In this document: piece after piece, positions 1-6,992 of the stretch
Position numbering within the stretch: position 1 is the stretch's first letter
Layout of the letters: each line of letters opens with the position of its first letter
Source of the DNA: Vulcanimicrobiia bacterium
GTDB taxonomy: Bacteria > Eremiobacterota > Eremiobacteria > Baltobacterales > Baltobacteraceae
Length of the DNA: 11,304 bases
Assembly: GCA_024281135.1 (NCBI GenBank)
Contig: JAMXLG010000364.1
Location: 1-11,304 of the forward strand
Direction: 5' to 3'
Made by a program: the position numbers and the translations under genes
The notes under the pieces: model-generated
What the model was told of the DNA's origin: nothing
The model's database searches: none
The model's input: the letters and a program-made list of their open reading frames with translations, nothing else

Positions 1-918
1 GAACACTGCGGCTACAAGCCATGCGAGAATCATCAAGCCGAGCGGTCGTTCCGACGCGTTCCAACTACGCGCAAGGCAAAGCGGCGCCAGCACCCAGACG
101 GGTAAAAGCGCCTCGGATTCCCAACGCAGACTTTCGTAAAGATGCGGATGCGCAACGGGGCCGGGAATGCGTCGCACGATCGTTCCGATATTTGCATCGG
201 TGAATGCATCCACGCGCCCTATTGCAACATAAGGAACGATACTTGCAAGCACGGGCGTAAGAAGACCGGCCAAGACGGCCACCACGGCGCGACCCGCGCC
301 TGGTGATGCGAGAACCGCAAAGATTGCGATGGCGAGGGCCGTCGGAATTGCGGTGACTTTCATGTCGATCGCGCATCCGGCAAGCACTGCTGCAAGGAAC
401 GTATTGCGAAGCGACAATTTGCGCGCGGAAAGGAACGGCGCAACGACGGCGAACGCCGTGGCCGAAAACGCGTTGACGAAAACTTCCGCTTCTGCTGAGG
501 TCCCTTTATTGCTCGCGCTGAGTGCAATGCTCAAAAGCGCGGCAAAGACGCCGATGCGTTGACCGTCTTCGCCAAACGCGAAGCCGATGCGATACACGAA
601 GTAGGCGGCGCAGAATCCGGCGATCAGAGAAGCAACGTGCAGCGAGAGCAGCGATACGCCGGTTATTCGCATCGCGAGCGCGAGCAGAGCAAAGAAGAGC
701 GGCGGCTTCGCTTCCCAGGCGGTGATGTACGGCAAATGACCGTGTACCACCTCACGCGCAACGACGGCGTACAAACCTTCGTTCGCCGAGGCAATCGTGC
801 GAAAGAAGTCCGGAAGATAAATGAAAACGGTCGCCGCGGCGAGCGCGGCGACGATCAATCGTGAAAGGGCGAGGTCAACCGGCTGCCGCTCGGTCGACGA
901 GCCAAATGAGGCGTCCAT
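1..918 (-). CDS. Membrane glycosyltransferase, GT-C fold (GT39/ArnT-like), C-terminus beyond window
   Basis: The frame is open from an ATG at 918 to the left edge, giving 306 residues of a larger integral membrane protein. I read it by translating the minus strand directly. Residues about 20-36 form a first hydrophobic helix. A periplasmic-type loop follows with NEGLYAVVARE (46-56) and WEAKPPLFF (68-76), the layout of the first loop in PMT/ArnT-like lipid-linked sugar transferases (usually DEGxYA and HKPP). More hydrophobic stretches follow near 88-106, 150-162, 173-205 and 210-232. Such enzymes move sugars from polyprenyl-phosphate carriers to lipids, glycans or proteins; the acceptor cannot be told here. 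The acidic pair of the loop reads Asn-Glu instead of Asp-Glu. The ATG lies 44 bases inside the 3' end of pgl and has no clear Shine-Dalgarno sequence, so translation may depend on pgl. An in-frame TTG at 858 is a weaker alternative that would cut into the first helix. The family is fairly sure; the exact start is less so. Confidence 0.82.
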   Translation of the reverse strand, partial: MDASFGSSTERQPVDLALSRLIVAALAAATVFIYLPDFFRTIASANEGLYAVVAREVVHGHLPYITAWEAKPPLFFALLALAMRITGVSLLSLHVASLIAGFCAAYFVYRIGFAFGEDGQRIGVFAALLSIALSASNKGTSAEAEVFVNAFSATAFAVVAPFLSARKLSLRNTFLAAVLAGCAIDMKVTAIPTALAIAIFAVLASPGAGRAVVAVLAGLLTPVLASIVPYVAIGRVDAFTDANIGTIVRRIPGPVAHPHLYESLRWESEALLPVWVLAPLCLARSWNASERPLGLMILAWLVAAVF

Positions 919-1600
919 CGTTCGGTGCGACGATTTGTGAGGGGAATTTCGACGGATCGTATGCGCCTTCGCGAACCTGCTTCAGCGTCCGCGCTTTCCC
1001 GGCGCCCTCGACGGCAAAAACGATCGTTCGCGCGTTGTTGATGACGCTCGGCGTCAACGTGATACGCCATTGCTTTTGCGACGAAGCGTAAACCGCCCGA
1101 ACGAATGCCGCATCGTCCACGAGCGGGTCATTGCCTGGAAAGAGCGAGGCGGTATGTCCATCGGGACCCATTCCGAGCATGACCAAATCAAAACGCGGGC
1201 GTTCACCGAGGGCGTCGACGAGGTCATCGCGGTATGCCGAAGCGGCGTCGACCGGATCGGCCTCGCCGCGGATGCGATGGACGTTTGCATCAGGAATACC
1301 GACGGCCGTAAGAAATGCTTCGCGCGCCATTTTGTAATTCGATTGCGAATTATCCGGCGGCACACAGCGCTCGTCTCCAAAGAATACTTGCACGCTCTTC
1401 CAATCGAGCGCGGAGCGATACTTCGACGTCGCGAGTAACTGATAGGTCGTCTTCGGCGTCGTTCCGCCGGAAAGAGCAACGGTAAAACGTGAGCGCGCAC
1501 GAATTGAATCCGCTCCGCATCCGACAAAAACATCGGCGAGCGCCTTTGCAACGTCCGCCGGTGTGTCCAAAACTCTGAGCTCGCCACTCTCTCGCGTCAT
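875..1600 (-). CDS. pgl: 6-phosphogluconolactonase
   Basis: This complete 241-residue protein hydrolyses 6-phosphogluconolactone to 6-phosphogluconate, the second step of the oxidative pentose phosphate pathway, in the cytoplasm. The Pgl/NagB-like family motifs are in order: ALSGGTTPK (42-50) for the phosphate-binding loop, FFGDERCVP (73-81), GMGPDGHTASLFP (143-155) with the usual catalytic-region Asp and His, and RITLTPSVIN (179-188). Length is normal for bacterial DevB-type Pgl. The ATG overlaps the opcA stop as ATGA (1597-1600), and a modest GGAAG at 1606-1610 could serve as ribosome binding site. Translation is therefore probably coupled to opcA, so that the enzyme is made along with the dehydrogenase that feeds it. 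The last 44 bases are shared with the likely start of the membrane glycosyltransferase. Confidence 0.96.
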   Translation of the reverse strand: MTRESGELRVLDTPADVAKALADVFVGCGADSIRARSRFTVALSGGTTPKTTYQLLATSKYRSALDWKSVQVFFGDERCVPPDNSQSNYKMAREAFLTAVGIPDANVHRIRGEADPVDAASAYRDDLVDALGERPRFDLVMLGMGPDGHTASLFPGNDPLVDDAAFVRAVYASSQKQWRITLTPSVINNARTIVFAVEGAGKARTLKQVREGAYDPSKFPSQIVAPNDGRLIWLVDRAAAG

Positions 1601-2577
1601 GAAGGCTTCCGTTCGATGATGAGTTTCGCCATCGCAAGCGACTGCATGAAGACCTCATCCTGTGCATTGCTAAGGATCGCGCGCTCGATGAGGGAAGCGA
1701 TGTCCATCGTGTGAAGCGGCGTGCACCGAACGGCTCGGCGTTTTGCTCCGGTGACTTCGAGGCAGACCGCATCGGGGTCGTCCTCGAGCACTTCGGCGGT
1801 AAATATGACGTTCGATGATTTCAGAACGACTCGAGAGAGACGCCGTGCCGATCCGTCGTGGGTCATACTGAAGTGAATGATGCCGCCGCTCGCGTTGCAG
1901 AATTCATCGGCTGCACAAGGCGTCCATCCGAGCCGGCTCGCCAGCCATCCGAGGAGATAGTACATCTCCGCTTCCGAACCGCCGGCAACGCTCACTTCGC
2001 GCAGCTTGCTCAACTCTTCGAGAAACTCCGGCTCGTCGAAGAACTCAGCGATAAGCTCTTGCCATGCCGCTAACCGCAAGTACGAGACGTCTTGAACGAC
2101 GATGTCCGGATGGTTCGTGACAAAAGCCATGAGATCTCGCATCGCGCTTTCATCGTTCCGAATAGCCGAGCTGCTTACGACGATCGTATCTGCGATTGTC
2201 GCGAGCGCAACGAAACGGGCGTCGTGCTGGATTTCGGTTGCGATCCACGCAAGCACGATGGGCGCTTCGGGAAGTGCGAGCATAGAAAGCGCAGACGCCA
2301 GTTCGCTTGCGTTGCTGCCGTGGACGCCGATTTCGACCCATTCGCCACGCGCCATCGAAGGCTCGGCGTGCTGATCGCCTTCGTTCTTCGTTCCGTCGAA
2401 GAGTAGTACGCGTGAAGGATGCTTGGCGGCGATCGCGTGCGTGCGCTCCGTGACCAATGATGCAACCGATGGGTTTTCAAAAAAGATCGCGAACGTCATC
2501 GTCGCGGCTTTCATCGCGGCGTCACCGTGACGCGCTGCAGTAAGCTCCTCGACGATCGGATGAACGTCGAGGCTCAT
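1597..2577 (-). CDS. opcA: Glucose-6-phosphate dehydrogenase assembly protein OpcA
   Basis: OpcA is the partner that promotes assembly and activity of glucose-6-phosphate dehydrogenase in cyanobacteria and is found beside zwf in actinobacteria. The 326-residue product carries the family marks: HPSRVLLF (53-60), the DVSYLRLAAWQ segment (163-173) and YYLLGWLASRLGW (206-218). The frame is open further upstream to 2724, but those extra codons lie wholly inside zwf and encode an arginine-rich tail unlike the family. The ATG at 2577 gives the ATGA overlap with the zwf stop, so I take that start. No good Shine-Dalgarno sequence precedes it, which fits coupled translation from zwf. Four cysteines lie in the C-terminal part (about 221, 227, 272 and 285). 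Whether they have a redox role, as proposed for cyanobacterial OpcA regulation, cannot be told from sequence. Confidence 0.9.
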   Translation of the reverse strand: MSLDVHPIVEELTAARHGDAAMKAATMTFAIFFENPSVASLVTERTHAIAAKHPSRVLLFDGTKNEGDQHAEPSMARGEWVEIGVHGSNASELASALSMLALPEAPIVLAWIATEIQHDARFVALATIADTIVVSSSAIRNDESAMRDLMAFVTNHPDIVVQDVSYLRLAAWQELIAEFFDEPEFLEELSKLREVSVAGGSEAEMYYLLGWLASRLGWTPCAADEFCNASGGIIHFSMTHDGSARRLSRVVLKSSNVIFTAEVLEDDPDAVCLEVTGAKRRAVRCTPLHTMDIASLIERAILSNAQDEVFMQSLAMAKLIIERKPS

Positions 2578-4133
2578 AGGTCGCGCCAGCCGGGGAAGAG
2601 TTTCATTGCGGATTCCGGGCCTTCGGATCCGGCCGCGTAATTCGGGAACGTAAAGTCTTTCGTGTTCTGCCAGACTTCCAACACCGGCATCACGATCTCC
2701 CAGGCGCGCTCGACGGCATCCCACCGCGTGAAGAGCGTTTGATCGCCGCGCATCGCATCACCGATCAATCGTTCGTATGCGGGCGGCGACTGCACGCCGA
2801 AGCCCGTGCCGTAGTTGAAGTCCATAAAGACGCTTCGGATATGGCTCTTCGGACCTGGAACTTTCGCTGAGAAGCGCATCGTCACGCCCTCCTCAGGTTG
2901 GATCTTCATGACGAGCACGTTCGGCTCGATCTTGTCCGTCGTCTCGCCGTAGATACGATGCGGAATCGGTTTGAACGTCACTGCAATCTCGGACGTCTTT
3001 TTTGCAAGCCGCTTGCCGCTGCGCAAATAGAACGGCACGCCTGCCCAACGCCAGTTCTCGATGAAGAGCTTCACGGCCGCATACGTTTCCGTATTCGACT
3101 GCGGATTGACGTCGGGCTCTTGGCGATACCCGATCACGGGTTTCCCGTCGATGTCGCCCGGTCCGTATTGTCCGCGCGCTGACATGTTCCACACGTTAGT
3201 GATATCGGGAGGCTCGATCGCGGTGAGCACCTTCGCTTTCTCGGCGCGGATCGCATCGGCGTCGGGGCTGACCGGTGCTTCCATGGCAACGAGCGCGAGC
3301 AGATTCATGACGTGATTCTGGATCATGTCGCGCAGCGCGCCTGCGTTGTCGTAATAGCCGCCGCGCAATTCGACGCCGATGTCTTCGGCAGCCGTGATTT
3401 GCACCGAGTCGACGTAGTTGCGATTCCAGACCGGTTCGAAAATCGTGTTGGCGAAACGAAGCGCCATGATGTCCTGCACCGGCTCTTTGCCGAGGTAGTG
3501 ATCGATTCTATAAACGGCGCTCTCGGGAAAAACGCGATCGACCGTTGTTTGCAACGCCCGCGCCGAGTCCAAGTCCGTCCCGAACGGCTTCTCGATGATG
3601 ATGCGCGCCCAGCCTTCTTGCCCTTCGTGCGGATTGAGGTCCGCCTCTTTGAGGTGATCGATGATCACGGGAAAGAGTGACGGCGGGGTAGAGAGATAGA
3701 AGAGACGATTGCCTTTCGTTCCGAGGTGTTCGTCATTATCGCGCAACCGTTGCGCGAGCTTCGCATAACAATTGTGATCGTCGAAGTCCGCGCTGATATA
3801 GCTTAACCGCTTTGCAAAATCGTCCCAGACCGCACCCTGCGGTTTGGCATCGTCGGGCGCGAAGATGTCGAGCTGGTCCTTGCAGTATTTCCGAAATTCG
3901 TCGTCGCTGTACTGAGTGCGCGAGAATCCGACGATTGCGAACTCGTTCGGAAGAATCCCGCGCACCCGCAACGTGTACATGGCTGGAAGCAGCATGCGCT
4001 TGAAGAGGTCGCCGCTCGCTCCGAAAAACACGGTGGAGCAGGGATCGGTGATGCGATCGGTCTGCAGCCCAGCGCGGAGCGGATTGGCGAGGCCCTTCCC
4101 ATCGGGTGAAACGGTAGCTACTGCATCAGCCAT
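2574..4133 (-). CDS. zwf: Glucose-6-phosphate 1-dehydrogenase
   Basis: The 519-residue enzyme oxidises glucose 6-phosphate to 6-phosphogluconolactone with reduction of NADP (or NAD), the entry step of the oxidative pentose phosphate pathway. The N-terminal Rossmann motif GASGDLFKR is at 38-46. RIIIEKPFG at 177-185 and the active-site signature RIDHYLGKE at 209-217 follow, then the C-terminal substrate and dimer domain with FYLRSGKRL. Length matches the family. The frame opens further upstream (to 4190), but an ATG at 4133 has an AGGA ribosome binding site at the right distance and leaves tal-pgi intact, so the longer version would be an artefact. zwf starts 10 bases after the tal-pgi stop and its own stop overlaps the opcA start, so Zwf and OpcA are probably translated together. 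Confidence 0.97.
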   Translation of the reverse strand: MADAVATVSPDGKGLANPLRAGLQTDRITDPCSTVFFGASGDLFKRMLLPAMYTLRVRGILPNEFAIVGFSRTQYSDDEFRKYCKDQLDIFAPDDAKPQGAVWDDFAKRLSYISADFDDHNCYAKLAQRLRDNDEHLGTKGNRLFYLSTPPSLFPVIIDHLKEADLNPHEGQEGWARIIIEKPFGTDLDSARALQTTVDRVFPESAVYRIDHYLGKEPVQDIMALRFANTIFEPVWNRNYVDSVQITAAEDIGVELRGGYYDNAGALRDMIQNHVMNLLALVAMEAPVSPDADAIRAEKAKVLTAIEPPDITNVWNMSARGQYGPGDIDGKPVIGYRQEPDVNPQSNTETYAAVKLFIENWRWAGVPFYLRSGKRLAKKTSEIAVTFKPIPHRIYGETTDKIEPNVLVMKIQPEEGVTMRFSAKVPGPKSHIRSVFMDFNYGTGFGVQSPPAYERLIGDAMRGDQTLFTRWDAVERAWEIVMPVLEVWQNTKDFTFPNYAAGSEGPESAMKLFPGWRDL

Positions 4134-4141
4134 CTGCACTA

Positions 4142-4145
4142 TCCT
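4142..4145 (-). promoter_or_regulatory. Ribosome binding site of zwf
   Basis: AGGA on the minus strand lies 8 bases ahead of the ATG at 4133 and overlaps the TAG stop of tal-pgi (4144-4146). It decides between the two possible zwf starts in favour of the shorter one. It also suggests that ribosomes finishing tal-pgi can reinitiate on zwf. Confidence 0.7.
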
Positions 4146-6981
4146 ACGCTCGTGCCGAGAGCGCGTCGTCGACGGCGCCGATAAGCGCACGCAATGCGCT
4201 CTCGGTGTCGCCTTTCAAGTGGATACGCGCGCCACGGCGCTTGCGCTTATCGAGCGATTGAAGATCGCCGAGCGCCTGCGCCGCCAGCAGCGTACGGAAG
4301 CCGACGTTCATTCCGGGAATCGGTGGATCGCTCGGTTCGTCGCCGGTAATTTGCAGCATGACCGCCGAGTTCGGGCCGCCCTTATGAAGTTGTCCCGTCG
4401 AGTGAAGGAATCGTGGACCAAAGCCGACAGTCGTTGCGACATGCTCGGCGTGGCGAATCTTCAAGCGCAGTTCGTCAAGCAAGTCGGTGTGGTTTTGATT
4501 CCGGCTAATGTACGCGCAGATTGCAACGTAGTCGTCCACGCACAGTTGGCCGAAAACGTAGCCGAGCGCGTCAGGCACCGTTTTACAATCGAGATTTTTG
4601 CTGCCGGCAAGATACGTAACGTCGAAGTGTTCGCCCCTGACGTTCGCTGCCGGTTCCGGGATCGAACCCTGCGACGCGTATTGCTCGAGCAGTGCCTTCG
4701 TGTTGTCTTTCGATTCTTGCACGTTCGGCTGATCGAATGCATTGATCCCGAGGATACTGCCCGCAGCCGCCGTGGCGATTTCCCACGTGTAGAATTGCTC
4801 GCCGAGATCGTATTCGTCGTTCATCGCAAGACGAATGACGGGGAATCCCGCGTTTTCGAGGGCACGCATTTTCTCGTCCACGCCCGGCGTCGGATCGGGC
4901 AAGTTCGAACCGACATACACGAAGACGCGATCGTGTCCGTAGACCTCGTGCGAACCGAGTTCCTCGCCTTCGATCGGTATGATGCCCTTGCCGAGCTTTC
5001 CGGTTGATTCCGCAATCAGCTGCTCCGCCCACGCGCCGAATGCCGCGACGTCGGGATGCGTGACGATCGTAAGTTTGTCGCGGCCACCGTGGGCGAGCGA
5101 GCCGATCGCTGCACCAAAACGCACGCCCGGTGCATCCTTCGGATCGACCGTTTTATCGTTTGCGTGCATTCCGCCGAGACCACGGTCGAGCAGCAGCTTC
5201 ACATCGTAACCAGCGAGCGCAGCTGGAACCATGCCGAAGAAGGAGAGCGCGGAATAGCGGCCGCCGATATTCGGATCGTTTTCAAAGATGCGGCGGAACT
5301 TGTGCCCGCGCGCAACGTCGACCATCTTCGTACCCGGATCGGTGATCGCGATAAAGCGGTCTCCGGCTTTTTCCGCGCCGAACCGCTTCGCAATTTTCTC
5401 ATAATAGTAGGCGAAGAACGCGTTCGGTTCGGTCGTCGTGCCGCTCTTACTCGCGACGATGAAGAGCGTTTGATCGAGATCGAGTTTCTCGTCGAGATCT
5501 TCGATCTGGGTCGGAGCCGTAGAATCGAGCACGTGCAGTTGCGGCCATCCCTCGTTATGGCCGAACGTGTCGGCCATAACGTCCGGTGCGAGCGAGCTTC
5601 CGCCCATGCCGAGGACGACGACGTGATCGAATTCGCGTTTGATTTCCTGAGCGAATGTCAGCAGGTCGGGAACGTGCTCCATGAGATGCTGCGGAATATC
5701 GATCCACCCGAGCGCGTGTTTAATGATGTCCGCGGCCTGTGGATCGTTCGTCCACGGCGACGGATCTTTGGCCCACAGCTTCTTGAGGAAATCGCCCTGC
5801 GCGAGTTTATCGAGCGACGCTTGATACTCTTGCTCGTGCTTGCGGAGATGCAGTGAGACGCGTTCGGCACCCGCTTTGAGCTGGTTTTGCTTGTACACTA
5901 TTGCACCGAGCAGCGCAGCGAAGGAATCGGAGAACGACGCGACGCCATCGATCGTCAGTTGATGCGTAACATCGAAGAGCGAAATGTTCGCCTCTTGGAG
6001 CTGCTTCATGACGTTGCGCGCTTCATCGACGCCGGTTTCAATGGTGTCCGCGACGACTGTGCCGTGATCGAGCAACGCATCTAACGTGTTCGGAGGCATC
6101 GTGTTGATGGTGTTCTTTCCGATGACCGGTTCCACGTACATCAGATCCGGATACGACGGATTCTTCGTCGAGGTGCTCGCCCACAGCGGACGCTGCACTT
6201 GCGCGCCGGCATGGCGAACCTTCGAAAAGTCGCCGCCCTCGAAGATCTCCTTGAACCGCTGGTACGTGAGCTTGAGATTCGCAGTGCCGGCTTTGCCGAG
6301 TAACGCCTGAAGCTTCGTTTCGCCCTTGTCGATTCGAGCTTGCAGCAGCTTATCAACGGCCGTGTCGATGCGGCTGACGAAGACCGAGTTCACCGAGCGA
6401 ATCTTATCGACCGGTTTGCCCTCGGCCACGCGCCGCTCGAGTCCTTTGATGTAAGCGCGCGCGGTCTTTTCGTACATCTCGATCGAGAAGATCAACGTGA
6501 CGTTGATGTTGATCCCTTCATAAATGCACTGCTCGATTGCCGGAACGCCTTCGTTCGTGCCCGGAATCTTCACCATTAGATTTGGACGGTTGACGCGTTC
6601 CCAGAGATGCTTCGCATTGACGATCGTGCCTTCGGTGTCGTGGGCCAGCAGCGGCGACACCTCAAGGCTGACGAAGCCGTCGTTTCCGCCGGCGGAATCA
6701 AAGACGCCGCGGAAGGCGTCGCATGCCGTTTGGATATCTTGTACTGCGAGATCCCAGAACAGTTTGTCAGGATCGTTCTCTTCCTGGATCAGCGTACGCA
6801 GCTGCTCGTCGTAATCGTTTCCGGTTCCGATCGCCTTTTCGAAGATCGTCGGATTGCTCGTCATGCCGCGCAGGCCGAGATCGATCAGACGCTTGAGTTC
6901 GCCGGAGGTAAACATTCCGCGCCGGAGATTGTCAAGCCATACGCTCTGTCCGGCGGCCAGCAGTTGTTGCACTTGATTCAC
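4144..6981 (-). CDS. Bifunctional transaldolase / glucose-6-phosphate isomerase (Tal-Pgi fusion)
   Basis: A single 945-residue protein holds two sugar-phosphate enzymes. Residues 1 to about 370 are a transaldolase: WLDNLRRG (15-22), TSNPTIF (41-47), LMVKIPGT (135-142) with the predicted Schiff-base lysine K138, and NVTLIFS (160-166). Residues about 385-945 are a phosphoglucose isomerase: VLGMGGSSLAPDV (456-468), SKSGTTTEPNAFF (511-523), GGRYSALSFFG (573-583), the EQFYTWE region (728-734) and the C-terminal signature GFGPRFLHSTGQLHKGG (853-869). Both halves keep their key residues, so both activities are expected. Transaldolase exchanges three-carbon units between sedoheptulose 7-phosphate and glyceraldehyde 3-phosphate to give fructose 6-phosphate. 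The isomerase half turns fructose 6-phosphate into glucose 6-phosphate for Zwf, encoded next. Such fusions are known in several bacterial lineages. The start is GTG at 6981, backed by an AGGAG; it lies 9 bases after the tkt stop. Confidence 0.96.
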   Translation of the reverse strand: MNQVQQLLAAGQSVWLDNLRRGMFTSGELKRLIDLGLRGMTSNPTIFEKAIGTGNDYDEQLRTLIQEENDPDKLFWDLAVQDIQTACDAFRGVFDSAGGNDGFVSLEVSPLLAHDTEGTIVNAKHLWERVNRPNLMVKIPGTNEGVPAIEQCIYEGININVTLIFSIEMYEKTARAYIKGLERRVAEGKPVDKIRSVNSVFVSRIDTAVDKLLQARIDKGETKLQALLGKAGTANLKLTYQRFKEIFEGGDFSKVRHAGAQVQRPLWASTSTKNPSYPDLMYVEPVIGKNTINTMPPNTLDALLDHGTVVADTIETGVDEARNVMKQLQEANISLFDVTHQLTIDGVASFSDSFAALLGAIVYKQNQLKAGAERVSLHLRKHEQEYQASLDKLAQGDFLKKLWAKDPSPWTNDPQAADIIKHALGWIDIPQHLMEHVPDLLTFAQEIKREFDHVVVLGMGGSSLAPDVMADTFGHNEGWPQLHVLDSTAPTQIEDLDEKLDLDQTLFIVASKSGTTTEPNAFFAYYYEKIAKRFGAEKAGDRFIAITDPGTKMVDVARGHKFRRIFENDPNIGGRYSALSFFGMVPAALAGYDVKLLLDRGLGGMHANDKTVDPKDAPGVRFGAAIGSLAHGGRDKLTIVTHPDVAAFGAWAEQLIAESTGKLGKGIIPIEGEELGSHEVYGHDRVFVYVGSNLPDPTPGVDEKMRALENAGFPVIRLAMNDEYDLGEQFYTWEIATAAAGSILGINAFDQPNVQESKDNTKALLEQYASQGSIPEPAANVRGEHFDVTYLAGSKNLDCKTVPDALGYVFGQLCVDDYVAICAYISRNQNHTDLLDELRLKIRHAEHVATTVGFGPRFLHSTGQLHKGGPNSAVMLQITGDEPSDPPIPGMNVGFRTLLAAQALGDLQSLDKRKRRGARIHLKGDTESALRALIGAVDDALSARA

Positions 6982-6987
6982 GATGAT

Positions 6988-6992
6988 CTCCT
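6988..6992 (-). promoter_or_regulatory. Ribosome binding site of tal-pgi
   Basis: AGGAG on the minus strand lies 6 bases before the GTG at 6981 and overlaps the tkt stop codon TAG (6991-6993). It fixes the non-ATG start of tal-pgi. The same stop-overlapping arrangement is seen at the tal-pgi/zwf junction. Confidence 0.8.

Noticed and set aside
559..864. Short plus-strand open frames between 1 and 870
   Set aside because: The minus strand here holds one continuous frame of hydrophobic helices with a glycosyltransferase motif. The plus-strand frames are Arg-rich complements of it.
2578..2724. N-terminal extension of OpcA
   Set aside because: The extra 49 codons lie entirely within zwf and encode an Arg-rich tail. 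The ATG at 2577 in the ATGA overlap is the normal coupled start.
3916..5007. A 363-codon plus-strand open frame opposite zwf and tal-pgi
   Set aside because: It lies antisense to two well-supported enzymes, crosses their junction, is rich in Arg, Val and Ala, and has no recognisable motif. It is a mirror of codon bias in GC-rich genes.
5056..5856. A 266-codon plus-strand open frame opposite the Pgi domain
   Set aside because: It is antisense to conserved isomerase motifs, charged and motif-free, with no ribosome binding site of note.
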